In this document: one piece after another, positions 1 to 5,719 of the stretch | Layout of the letters: every line of letters begins with the position of its first letter | How positions within the stretch are numbered: the stretch's first letter is position 1 | Source: an uncultured Pseudomonadota bacterium | GTDB lineage: Bacteria > Pseudomonadota > Gammaproteobacteria > Burkholderiales > SG8-39 | Assembly: GCA_903895005.1 (NCBI GenBank) | Contig: CAITSH010000109.1 | Location: forward strand, 1 to 9,315 | DNA: 9,315 nucleotides | Direction of reading: 5' to 3' | The notes under the pieces: generated by a model | What the model was told of the DNA's origin: nothing | The model's database searches: none | Seen by the model: the letters and a program-made list of their open reading frames with translations, nothing else | Position numbers and translations under genes: made by a program

Positions 1-309
1 AAGGTGCTGACCCTCGCCTGGATGAACCGCGAAGCTCTGGCTCAGACCGCGGCCACTGCGCAGGCGGTGTACTGGTCGCGTTCACGCAAAAAACTCTGGC
101 ATAAGGGCGAGGAGTCGGGCCACGTGCAAAAGGTGCTCGAAATACGCCTCGACTGCGACGAAGATGTCGTGCTGCTCAGGGTCGAACAGGTCGGCGGCAT
201 CGCCTGCCACACCGGCCGCCATAACTGCTTTTTCCAGAAGCTCGACAACGGCCAGTGGGTGCTCACCGATCCGGTCCTCAAGGACCCGAAGGAGATTTAT
301 GGGAAATGA
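1..309 (+). CDS. hisI: phosphoribosyl-AMP cyclohydrolase, 5'-truncated by window edge
   Basis: HisI opens the adenine ring of phosphoribosyl-AMP (third step of histidine biosynthesis) in the cytoplasm, as a zinc- and magnesium-dependent enzyme. The reading frame is open from base 1, and the first visible residues ([13 protein letters not shown]) match the family region just after a short N-terminal strand. I therefore infer that roughly 20-30 residues lie upstream of the window and that the GTG at 4 is an internal valine, not a start. Seen motifs are [24 protein letters not shown], the metal-site segment [10 protein letters not shown], and [11 protein letters not shown] near the C-terminus, which carries the conserved Cys/His zinc ligands. 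The gene stops at TGA 307-309 and overlaps hisE by 11 bases, so the two are probably translationally coupled. HisI is separate from HisE here, unlike the fused HisIE of enterics. Confidence 0.95.
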   Translation, partial: KVLTLAWMNREALAQTAATAQAVYWSRSRKKLWHKGEESGHVQKVLEIRLDCDEDVVLLRVEQVGGIACHTGRHNCFFQKLDNGQWVLTDPVLKDPKEIYGK

Positions 310-661
310 ACAGCATCTGGCTGAAATCCTTTCGCGCCTTTCCGAGGTCATGGAAAGCCGCAAGGGCGGTGACCCTGATGGTTCCTATGTATCGCGCCTG
401 TTCGCCAAGGGCGAGGATGCCATCCTGAAAAAAATCGGCGAAGAAGCCACCGAGACCGTCATGGCGGCCAAGGATGGTGACCGCCTGCGCATCGTCGGCG
501 AAACCGCCGACCTGTGGTTCCACTGCATCGTCATGCTTGCCCATTACGGGCTCAAACCCTCCGACGTACTGATGGAATTGCGCCGCCGCGAAGGTATTTC
601 GGGCATAGACGAAAAGGCCGCGCGCAAGGACAGCGCCCGCAATGAATCGGAGAAAGACTGA
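299..661 (+). CDS. hisE: phosphoribosyl-ATP pyrophosphohydrolase
   Basis: HisE hydrolyses phosphoribosyl-ATP to phosphoribosyl-AMP and pyrophosphate, the second histidine step and the one just before HisI. The frame is open from further upstream, but the ATG at 299 is the likely start: AAGGAG at 289-294 sits at good spacing and the product then has the normal family length of 120 residues. The all-alpha MazG-like fold is indicated by [18 protein letters not shown] (residues 44-61) and [15 protein letters not shown] (67-81); these Glu/Asp residues are the expected magnesium-binding set. The Lys/Glu/Asp-rich C-terminal tail is variable in the family. The start lies inside the end of hisI, and the stop TGA (659-661) shares one base with the hinT ATG, so hisI-hisE-hinT form one coupled unit. 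Confidence 0.95.
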   Translation: MGNEQHLAEILSRLSEVMESRKGGDPDGSYVSRLFAKGEDAILKKIGEEATETVMAAKDGDRLRIVGETADLWFHCIVMLAHYGLKPSDVLMELRRREGISGIDEKAARKDSARNESEKD

Positions 662-1020
662 TGCCAAGCGATCCGAACTGTGTCTTTTGCAAGATCGTCC
701 GTGGTGAGATTCCATCGCGCAAGGTCTACGAGGACGATGAGGTGCTGGCGTTCCATGACCTGCACCCAGCGGCCCCGGTGCACTTCCTGATTATTCCTAA
801 GATGCATGTCGCGAGCCTCTACGAGGCCCACGCCGACCACTGCAACGCCATGGGGAAAATGCTAACCGTGGCCGGGCGCCTCGCGCGCGAACAGGGTGCC
901 GAGGATGGATTTCGCACCATCATCAACACCGGGCGCGTAGGGCAGCAGGAGGTGTATCATGTGCATATGCATGTCATCGGCGGACCGGAACCATTGGGGC
1001 CGATGCTGGTCAGAAACTAA
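661..1020 (+). CDS. hinT: HIT-family purine nucleoside phosphoramidase (HinT-like)
   Basis: This is a histidine triad protein. The family hydrolyses nucleoside 5'-phosphoramidates and aminoacyl-adenylates; its physiological role in bacteria is poorly defined. The 119-residue length is typical of HinT. The catalytic triad motif YHVHMHVIGG gives H100, H102 and H104, with the central H102 expected as nucleophile. The N-terminal CVFCKIVRGEIPSRKVYEDD is the usual start of the family, with the Cys pair (C7, C10) that binds zinc in some members. HFLIIPKMHV (41-50) is the conserved strand before the helix. A GGAG at 649-652 lies 8 bases before the ATG, and the start overlaps the hisE stop by one base (TGATG). 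This gene probably ends the histidine transcript, since a hairpin with a T-run follows at 1028-1046. Confidence 0.95.
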   Translation: MPSDPNCVFCKIVRGEIPSRKVYEDDEVLAFHDLHPAAPVHFLIIPKMHVASLYEAHADHCNAMGKMLTVAGRLAREQGAEDGFRTIINTGRVGQQEVYHVHMHVIGGPEPLGPMLVRN

Positions 1021-1027
1021 AGCGGAC

Positions 1028-1046
1028 AAGGGCAACGCCCCTTTTT
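1028..1046 (+). terminator. weak intrinsic terminator-like hairpin after hinT
   Basis: GGGC-AAC-GCCC (1030-1040), or alternatively AAGGG pairing with CCCTT, is followed by CTTTTT up to 1046. The stem is only 4-5 bp, so termination would be partial at best. It begins 8 bases after the hinT stop and ends about 20 bases before the tatA Shine-Dalgarno sequence, so it could separate the his-hinT transcript from tatA. Confidence 0.4.
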
Positions 1047-1067
1047 CGAAATTGAATAAAACGTAAC

Positions 1068-1072
1068 GGAGG
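1068..1072 (+). promoter_or_regulatory. strong Shine-Dalgarno of tatA
   Basis: GGAGG with a 5-base spacer (CAATA) to the ATG at 1078. It is one of the strongest ribosome binding sites in the window, whereas tatB has no recognisable one. This fits TatA being needed in excess over TatB and TatC. Confidence 0.75.
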
Positions 1073-1077
1073 CAATA

Positions 1078-1299
1078 ATGGGCTCTTTCAGCATATGGCA
1101 CTGGCTGATCGTCCTGGTCATCGTAATGCTGGTGTTTGGCACCAAGAAACTGCGCAACATGGGTTCGGACCTCGGTGGCGCCGTCAAGGGTTTCAAGGAC
1201 GGGATGAAAGAATCCGCCGCCGACAAACCCGCAGATGCGCAGGTGACCGGTCGTACGATTGACGTGGAAGTGCAGAATAAGACCGAGAGCAAGGTCTGA
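1078..1299 (+). CDS. tatA: twin-arginine translocase subunit TatA
   Basis: TatA is the pore-forming or membrane-weakening subunit of the Tat system, which exports folded proteins across the cytoplasmic membrane. The 73-residue protein has the standard plan. A short N-terminal membrane helix spans about residues 5-20 ([14 protein letters not shown]). The F20-G21 hinge follows, then the amphipathic helix with KKLR and the signature [13 protein letters not shown] (31-43), and finally a charged, variable tail. The start is set by the strong GGAGG at 1068-1072. The protein is distinguished from TatB by the FGTKKLR hinge and the short length. Terminator-like hairpins lie on both sides (1028-1046 and 1336-1367), so tatA may be expressed partly independently of hinT upstream and tatBC downstream. 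Confidence 0.97.
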   Translation: MGSFSIWHWLIVLVIVMLVFGTKKLRNMGSDLGGAVKGFKDGMKESAADKPADAQVTGRTIDVEVQNKTESKV

Positions 1300-1335
1300 A
1301 TCTGCGGCTGATCGCCGTTCAGTCCAGTTCCACCC

Positions 1336-1367
1336 AGACCGCGCGCTCATGCGCGGTTTGTTTTTTT
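1336..1367 (+). terminator. intrinsic terminator between tatA and tatB
   Basis: ACCGCGC (1338-1344), loop GCTCAT, then GCGCGGT (1351-1357) form a perfect 7-bp GC-rich stem. It can be extended by a G-T and an A-T pair to 1336-1359. The tract TTGTTTTTTT follows to 1367. This is a textbook intrinsic terminator shape lying inside what is normally one tatABC operon. The inferred role is partial attenuation that lowers tatBC relative to tatA; alternatively tatBC may have its own promoter. Confidence 0.8.
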
Positions 1368-1404
1368 AGACCCCGCAACCCCGTTTCCCTGAACCCATCC
1401 AGCC

Positions 1405-1989
1405 ATGTTTGATGTCGGATTTTCCGAGCTAGTCGTCATCGGTGTCGTCGCGCTGATCGTAATCGGGCCCGAGCGCCTGCCCAAGGTCGCCCGCACGGTC
1501 GGCCTGCTGGTGGGGCGCCTGCAGCGCTATGTCAACGATGTAAAGGCCGACATCAACCGCGAAATGGAGCTCGACGAGCTGCGCAAGATCCAAACGCAGT
1601 TCCAGGACGCGGCTAAGGAAGTCGAAAGTTCGATTGCGACCCAAGTGAGTGCCGCCGAGCAGGAGCTCAACCAGGGCGTCGTCGCACCGGTGTCCGATGC
1701 CATCGCCGATGCGAGCGGCGGCGCCAGCAATACCATCGGCAACCCGACCGGGACCAACGAAAGCCTCGATGCCGCCATCAAGGCCGCGGCAGACGGCATT
1801 CCCTCGATGCAGACGGCGGCAGCCGACATTCCGGTTCCCTCGGCCGAGCCTTTCGACAGTGTCTTCACCCAGCCCGCATCGACCGATGCCGCGCCCGTTC
1901 ATTCGTCCACCGCGGCGTCGGCCGCGGGTGACATGGCGGCAACGGTTCCCGCTCCTGCAGCGGCGCCGGGAAAAACAGGAACGGCATGA
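1405..1989 (+). CDS. tatB: Sec-independent protein translocase subunit TatB
   Basis: TatB forms the receptor complex with TatC that recognises twin-arginine signal peptides. The N-terminus MFDVGFSELVVIGVVALIVIGPERLP is diagnostic: E8 in the membrane helix, then the G21-P22 hinge and ERLP. An amphipathic or coiled-coil helix rich in charged residues follows (about 25-80). The rest, to residue 194, is a long Ala/Pro/Ser/Thr-rich tail that is typically poorly conserved and dispensable in the family. No clear Shine-Dalgarno precedes the ATG (upstream bases are C-rich), and an intrinsic terminator lies about 40 bases before it, so expression may be lower than tatA. The stop overlaps the tatC start in the form ATGA, implying coupled translation of tatB and tatC. 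Confidence 0.96.
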   Translation: MFDVGFSELVVIGVVALIVIGPERLPKVARTVGLLVGRLQRYVNDVKADINREMELDELRKIQTQFQDAAKEVESSIATQVSAAEQELNQGVVAPVSDAIADASGGASNTIGNPTGTNESLDAAIKAAADGIPSMQTAAADIPVPSAEPFDSVFTQPASTDAAPVHSSTAASAAGDMAATVPAPAAAPGKTGTA

Positions 1990-2798
1990 GCGTCCAGGAC
2001 ACCTTCATCTCCCACCTGATCGAGCTGCGCGACCGCCTGCTGCGCGCGCTGCTCGCCGTGGCGGCGGTTTTCGTGCTGCTGTTTTTCTGGCCCGGTTCCT
2101 CGGCCATTTACGACGTGCTGGCACTGCCGCTGATGCAGGCCCTGCCAGAGGGTACCAAGATGATCGCCACCGGCGTGATTACGCCCTTTCTCATTCCGGT
2201 CAAGGTCACCATGATGGTCGCCTTCATGGTCGCGCTGCCCTACGTGCTTTTCCAGGCCTGGGCTTTCATCGCGCCCGGCCTCTACCAGCACGAAAAGCGC
2301 TTCGCACTGCCGGTCATTGTCGCCAGCACAGCGCTGTTCCTTACCGGCGTGGCGTTTTGCTACTTTTTTGTTTTTGGCAAGATTTTTGCATTCATCAACG
2401 AATTTGCGCCAAAGAGCATCACCCCCGCGCCTGACATCGAGCAATACCTCAACTTTGTCATCACCATGTTCGTCGCCTTCGGTGTGACCTTCGAAATACC
2501 CATCGTCGTGGTGGTGCTCGTGCGCATGGGACTGGTGAACATCAAGCAGCTCAACGAAGCGCGGCCCTATGTGATCGTCGGTTCCTTCGTTGTGTCGGCG
2601 GTGGTGACCCCGCCCGACGTGCTGTCGCAACTGCTGCTCGCCATTCCGATGTGCCTGCTCTATGAGGCTGGGATCATCCTCGGGCGCTTTGTCGGCAAGC
2701 GGCCCGCCACCGATCCGGATGCGCCGGCCGCCGATGCCGGAAGTTCCGGTGATGCCGCAGTCACCGATGCCACGGCACCGGCGGAGCAGGGCAAGTAG
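1986..2798 (+). CDS. tatC: twin-arginine translocase subunit TatC
   Basis: TatC is the six-helix inner membrane core of the Tat receptor and binds the RR signal peptide. The signature segments are present in order: SHLIELRDRLLRA (9-21) in the cytoplasmic N-terminus; ALPYVLFQAWAFIAPGLYQHEKR (83-105) containing E103; E170 in the fourth-helix region; and ARPYVIVGSFVVSAVVTPPD (192-211) ending at D211. E103, E170 and D211 match functionally important positions known from E. coli TatC. The length is 270 residues; the last 30 or so are an Ala/Asp/Pro-rich extension past the last helix. AGGA at 1977-1980 with a 5-base spacer supports the ATG at 1986, which overlaps the tatB stop by 4 bases. A bidirectional terminator follows directly. 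Confidence 0.97.
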   Translation: MSVQDTFISHLIELRDRLLRALLAVAAVFVLLFFWPGSSAIYDVLALPLMQALPEGTKMIATGVITPFLIPVKVTMMVAFMVALPYVLFQAWAFIAPGLYQHEKRFALPVIVASTALFLTGVAFCYFFVFGKIFAFINEFAPKSITPAPDIEQYLNFVITMFVAFGVTFEIPIVVVVLVRMGLVNIKQLNEARPYVIVGSFVVSAVVTPPDVLSQLLLAIPMCLLYEAGIILGRFVGKRPATDPDAPAADAGSSGDAAVTDATAPAEQGK

Positions 2799-2812
2799 TT
2801 CAGCGGGCCAGG

Positions 2813-2846
2813 AAATAAAAAAGGGGCGTGAGCCCCTTTTTTATTT
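2813..2846. terminator. bidirectional intrinsic terminator between tatC and the convergent protease gene
   Basis: Two 15-base arms (2813-2827 and 2832-2846) are perfect reverse complements around a GTGA loop. The arms consist of GGGGC next to the loop and an A-run outside it on the left, mirrored by a T-run on the right. Each strand therefore reads a GC stem followed by six Ts, so it serves tatC on the plus strand and the protease gene on the minus strand. Confidence 0.92.
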
Positions 2847-2885
2847 CACTGCGTGCACCTGATGCACACGCAGCCTTGCGACGTT

Positions 2886-4061
2886 TTAGCGACGCTTGGA
2901 TTGGGGCGGGCTTGGTCGCTTGCCCACCTCGATCTGGAGGTCCATGTCCTTGGTGTCGCGGCGGATCTGTATTTTCGCCGGCTTGCCCGGGACCAGCGCC
3001 GCCACCAGCGTCAGCATGCTTTGCGGGTCGGTGACCGGCTTGCCCTCCACCGCCAGCAACACGTCGCCCGGCCGCACGCCGCCCTTGTCGGCCGGCCCGC
3101 CGCGCACCACGCCCGCGATCAGCGCACCCGAGGTTGCCTTGAGCTTGAATGACTCGGCCAGCTCGGGTGTGATCTCCTGCGCCTCAACGCCGATCCAGCC
3201 GCGCGTCACGCTGCCTGTTTCGATGATGCTTTCCATCACCTGGCGCGCGCTCGAGGCGGGGATTGCAAAGCCGATGCCCATGGAGCCGCCCGACTGCGAG
3301 TAGATCGCCGTGTTGATGCCCACCAGGTTGCCGCTGGAGTCAATCAGCGCGCCGCCGGAATTACCCGGGTTGATTGCCGCATCGGTCTGGATGAAATTTT
3401 CGAAGGTGTTGATGCCAAGGTGGCTGCGACCGACCGCCGAGACGATGCCCATCGTCACCGTTTGCCCGACGCCGAAAGGGTTCCCGATGGCCAGCACGAC
3501 ATCGCCCGCGCGCAGGCTGCCGTCGTTGCCAAAGGTGATCGCCGGCAGCGATTCGGTTTCCACCTGCAACACTGCAATGTCGGTGTCTGGGTCGCTGCCC
3601 ACCACGCGCGCCTTGAATTTCTTGCCGTCCGCGGTCGCCACCTCGATCTCGTCGGCGGCCTCAATCACGTGGTGGTTGGTGAGGATATAGCCCTTGTTGC
3701 TGACGATCACCCCGGACCCGAGGCCGGTCGAGCGCTGTTCGCGTTCGGGCTGGTCGCCGAAAAACTGCCGGAACAGGGGGTCGTTGGCAAACGGGTTGCG
3801 CGGTGTCTTCACCGCCTTGGAGGTAAAGATGTTCACCACCGCGGGCACGGCCTTTCGCACCGCCTCGCTGTATGAACCGACGCGGGCCGGAACCGCCTGT
3901 GAACCGGATGCCGCCGGGCCCGCCTCCTTGAGCCCGATGACCTGGGCGCCGCCGGGGCTGGACTGCCGTCCCAGCCACTCCGGGCGCAGGGTGGCCACCA
4001 CAAACAGCACGGCGAGACTGATGGTGGCGGCCTGACTGAAAATGAGCCAAAGCTTGCGCAC
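2886..4061 (-). CDS. membrane-anchored HtrA-family serine protease with one PDZ domain (DegS/AlgW-like)
   Basis: This is a trypsin-fold periplasmic protease. From the GTG at 4061 it is 391 residues. An uncleaved membrane anchor lies at about residues 4-24 ([21 protein letters not shown]), followed by a linker to about 60, a protease domain at about 62-285, and a single PDZ domain at about 288-380. The catalytic triad is complete: H131 in TNHHV, D161 in [10 protein letters not shown] and S235 in NPGNSGG. The one PDZ domain and N-terminal anchor resemble DegS and AlgW rather than the soluble two-PDZ DegP/MucD. DegS-type proteases cleave anti-sigma factors in envelope stress, but no sigma factor or anti-sigma gene is visible here, so the substrate is unknown. 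The frame is open to 4205, but the upstream extension is low-complexity and unlike the family. The GTG has an AAGGGAG upstream and begins the family-typical [10 protein letters not shown]. The gene converges with tatC and diverges from the Nif3-family gene. Confidence 0.93.
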   Translation of the reverse strand: MRKLWLIFSQAATISLAVLFVVATLRPEWLGRQSSPGGAQVIGLKEAGPAASGSQAVPARVGSYSEAVRKAVPAVVNIFTSKAVKTPRNPFANDPLFRQFFGDQPEREQRSTGLGSGVIVSNKGYILTNHHVIEAADEIEVATADGKKFKARVVGSDPDTDIAVLQVETESLPAITFGNDGSLRAGDVVLAIGNPFGVGQTVTMGIVSAVGRSHLGINTFENFIQTDAAINPGNSGGALIDSSGNLVGINTAIYSQSGGSMGIGFAIPASSARQVMESIIETGSVTRGWIGVEAQEITPELAESFKLKATSGALIAGVVRGGPADKGGVRPGDVLLAVEGKPVTDPQSMLTLVAALVPGKPAKIQIRRDTKDMDLQIEVGKRPSPPQSKRR

Positions 4062-4072
4062 GACGGTTGTGA

Positions 4073-4079
4073 CTCCCTT
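4073..4079 (-). promoter_or_regulatory. Shine-Dalgarno selecting a GTG start for the protease gene
   Basis: On the minus strand AAGGGAG lies 11 bases before the GTG at 4061-4059. No other ATG or GTG in this frame lies at sensible spacing, so it decides the start. The spacing is slightly long. Confidence 0.6.
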
Positions 4080-4084
4080 AGATG

Positions 4085-4107
4085 TGGCGTTCCGGTTTGG
4101 CGTTCCG
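4085..4107. repeat. 10-bp tandem-like direct repeat in the divergent intergenic region
   Basis: TGGCGTTCCG occurs at 4085-4094 and again at 4098-4107, separated by three bases (13-base period). It lies just upstream of the protease gene's ribosome binding site and upstream of the Nif3-family gene. It may be a regulator half-site pair or chance; the sequence alone cannot decide. Confidence 0.45.
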
Positions 4108-4148
4108 CGTTGCGTTGTTGTTGTGCCGATGCCCCCGGTCGCCCGAAG

Positions 4149-4154
4149 TACAAT
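4149..4154 (+). promoter_or_regulatory. possible -10 element for the Nif3-family gene
   Basis: TACAAT matches five of six bases of the sigma70 -10 consensus and would start transcription about 40 bases before the ATG at 4204. The only -35-like hexamer seen (TTGTGC, 4121-4126) is too far away at 22 bases, so this is tentative. Confidence 0.3.
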
Positions 4155-4203
4155 GATGCGGATCTGTAGTGACGCTGAAATGCCTGACGCCGAACGGAAA
4201 AAC

Positions 4204-4956
4204 ATGACTATGCAACGCGACGAACTCGCCCGCTATCTCGACCAATTACTCGAGGTTTCGCGTTTCCACGATTATTGCCCAAACGGCCTGCAGGTGGAAG
4301 GGCGCGGCGAGGTGGCGCGGATTATCACCGGTGTCACCGCGAGCCATGCCATGATCGAAGAGGCGGTCGCCGCGGGCGCCGACGCGCTTCTGGTGCACCA
4401 CGGCTACTTCTGGAAAGGCGAGGACGGGCGCATCACCGGCACGCGCCGCCGGCGCATCGGCTTGTTGCTGCAACATGACATCAGCCTGTTCGCCTATCAC
4501 CTGCCGCTCGATGCGCACCCCGAGCATGGCAACAACACGCAGCTTGGCGCCTTGCTCGGCTTTACCGAAGAGGGTCGCTCGGGCGACCAGAACATCGTCG
4601 TCAACGGCCGCCTGCCCGATGTGCAGCCGCTGTCGGCGCTCGCCGCGCATATCGAGGCGCGACTCGGGCGCGCGCCCACCGTCATCGGCGACCCGTCGCA
4701 ACGCATCGCCCGCGTTGCCTGGTGCACCGGCGGCGCGCAAGGCTATTTTGAGGATGCAATCCCCCTCGGAATCGACGCCTTCATCACCGGCGAGATCTCC
4801 GAACCCCAGGTCCACCTCGCGCGTGAGTCGGGCGTCGCCTATATTGCCGCCGGACACCACGCCACTGAGCGCTTCGGCGTGCAGGCCCTGGGCGCCCACC
4901 TCGCCGCGCGTTTTGGCATCGAGCACCGGTTTATCGATATCCCCAATCCGGTCTGA
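4204..4956 (+). CDS. Nif3/YbgI-family dinuclear metal-binding protein
   Basis: This protein belongs to the Nif3-like family, often labelled GTP cyclohydrolase I type 2 homolog. The true reaction of most members is unproven, so I assign only the family. The 250 residues match the single-domain YbgI type without the extra inserted domain of longer members. The dinuclear metal ligands expected from YbgI are all present: H65 and H66 (VHHGYFWKG), D103 ([13 protein letters not shown]), and H218 and E222 ([11 protein letters not shown]). NGLQVEG (27-33) and [12 protein letters not shown] (191-202) are further family signatures. The frame runs further upstream, but conservation begins at [19 protein letters not shown] 4204 is chosen, with only a weak GGA upstream; ATG 4210 is an alternative. 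The gene is transcribed divergently from the protease, and no terminator is obvious before the petA promoter. Confidence 0.93.
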   Translation: MTMQRDELARYLDQLLEVSRFHDYCPNGLQVEGRGEVARIITGVTASHAMIEEAVAAGADALLVHHGYFWKGEDGRITGTRRRRIGLLLQHDISLFAYHLPLDAHPEHGNNTQLGALLGFTEEGRSGDQNIVVNGRLPDVQPLSALAAHIEARLGRAPTVIGDPSQRIARVAWCTGGAQGYFEDAIPLGIDAFITGEISEPQVHLARESGVAYIAAGHHATERFGVQALGAHLAARFGIEHRFIDIPNPV

Positions 4957-4989
4957 CCCGCCTGTCCGGCACGCGCTGCCTGCCACCCC

Positions 4990-5004
4990 TCCCAGAACCT
5001 GGGA
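4990..5004. repeat. perfect short inverted repeat upstream of the petA promoter
   Basis: TCCCAG-AAC-CTGGGA is a perfect 6-bp dyad with a 3-base loop, 34 bases after the Nif3-family stop and about 47 bases upstream of the petA -35 region. No T-run follows, so it is a weak terminator candidate. It could instead be an operator or simply a small RNA hairpin at the end of the upstream transcript. Confidence 0.5.
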
Positions 5005-5050
5005 ATTGAACCTATTTCTCCCTGATTTTCAGTGGCTTAGCGTCTAGAAT

Positions 5051-5080
5051 TTGGAGAAAACTGGGTCCTTCCGCTATAAT
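5051..5080 (+). promoter_or_regulatory. sigma70-type promoter of petABC
   Basis: TATAAT at 5075-5080 is a perfect -10 hexamer. TTGGAG at 5051-5056 is a weak -35 (TTG matches) with an 18-base spacer. Transcription would start near 5087, giving a leader of about 36 bases before the petA ATG. A second -10-like hexamer, TAGAAT at 5045-5050, with CTGATT at 5022-5027 and a 17-base spacer, could form a tandem upstream promoter. Confidence 0.75.
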
Positions 5081-5122
5081 GCCGTCCTTCCCCGAATTCT
5101 TCTCACTGGAGCTTTTCCCGTC

Positions 5123-5716
5123 ATGAGCAATCCTCCGGCAATGAACCCCGGTCGGCGCAGGCTGATCGTCATGACTGCGGCGGCAGGCGGTGCCTGCGGC
5201 GTTGCAGCGGCGCTGCCCTTCGCGGCCACCATGATGCCCTCCGAGCGTGCCAAGGCCCTCGGTGCCCCGGTCGAGGCCGATATCAGCACCCTCGCCCCGG
5301 GCGACATGCAGGTCGTCGAGTGGCGCGGCAAGCCGGTCTGGATCATCCGCCGCACCAAGGAAATGCTCGAGTCCATCAAGAAGGACAACGGTTTTGTCGC
5401 CGATCCGCAGTCGGACGTGCCGCAACAACCCGAGTACGCCAAGAACGAATTCCGCTCCATCAAGGATGAATATGCCGTGCTGGTGGGCGTATGCACCCAC
5501 CTCGGTTGCTCGCCGCAGCTCAAGTCCGAGGAAACCAAGGCCGAAATGGGCGCCGACTGGAACGGCGGCTTTTACTGCCCCTGCCACGGCTCCAAGTTCG
5601 ACTTCGCCGGCCGCGTCTACAAGGGCGTACCCGCCCCGATCAACCTTGAAGTCCCCAAATACGCCTTCCTGTCCGACACCCGGATCGTGATCGGCGAAGA
5701 CAAGAAGGGGGCCTGA
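5123..5716 (+). CDS. petA: ubiquinol-cytochrome c reductase, Rieske iron-sulfur subunit
   Basis: This is the Rieske subunit of the cytochrome bc1 complex. It takes the first electron from ubiquinol at the Qo site and passes it to cytochrome c1. The 197-residue protein begins with a twin-arginine signal-anchor (NPGRRRLIVMTAAAGG, residues 8-23, then hydrophobic to about 38), so export by Tat is expected. The [2Fe-2S] boxes are CTHLGC (124-129) and CPCHGS (152-157). C124, H126, C152 and H155 are the cluster ligands, and C129 and C154 form the family disulfide. The frame is open from 5051, but the ATG at 5123 is chosen: a GGAG lies at 5108-5111, and an upstream start would overlap the promoter. 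petB starts 3 bases after the stop. Confidence 0.97.
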   Translation: MSNPPAMNPGRRRLIVMTAAAGGACGVAAALPFAATMMPSERAKALGAPVEADISTLAPGDMQVVEWRGKPVWIIRRTKEMLESIKKDNGFVADPQSDVPQQPEYAKNEFRSIKDEYAVLVGVCTHLGCSPQLKSEETKAEMGADWNGGFYCPCHGSKFDFAGRVYKGVPAPINLEVPKYAFLSDTRIVIGEDKKGA

Positions 5717-5719
5717 GCC

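Noticed and set aside
4062..4103. Possible sigmaE-type promoter for the protease gene on the minus strand (GGAACGC, 17 bases, TCTAA)
   Set aside because: Transcription would start inside or past the AAGGGAG ribosome binding site at 4073-4079, leaving no usable leader, and the -35 lacks the AACTT end of the consensus.
4062..4205. N-terminal extension of the protease to an ATG at 4205
   Set aside because: The extra 48 residues contain a Thr run and no family similarity, and they would place the membrane anchor well inside the protein. The GTG at 4061 has a ribosome binding site and a family-like beginning.
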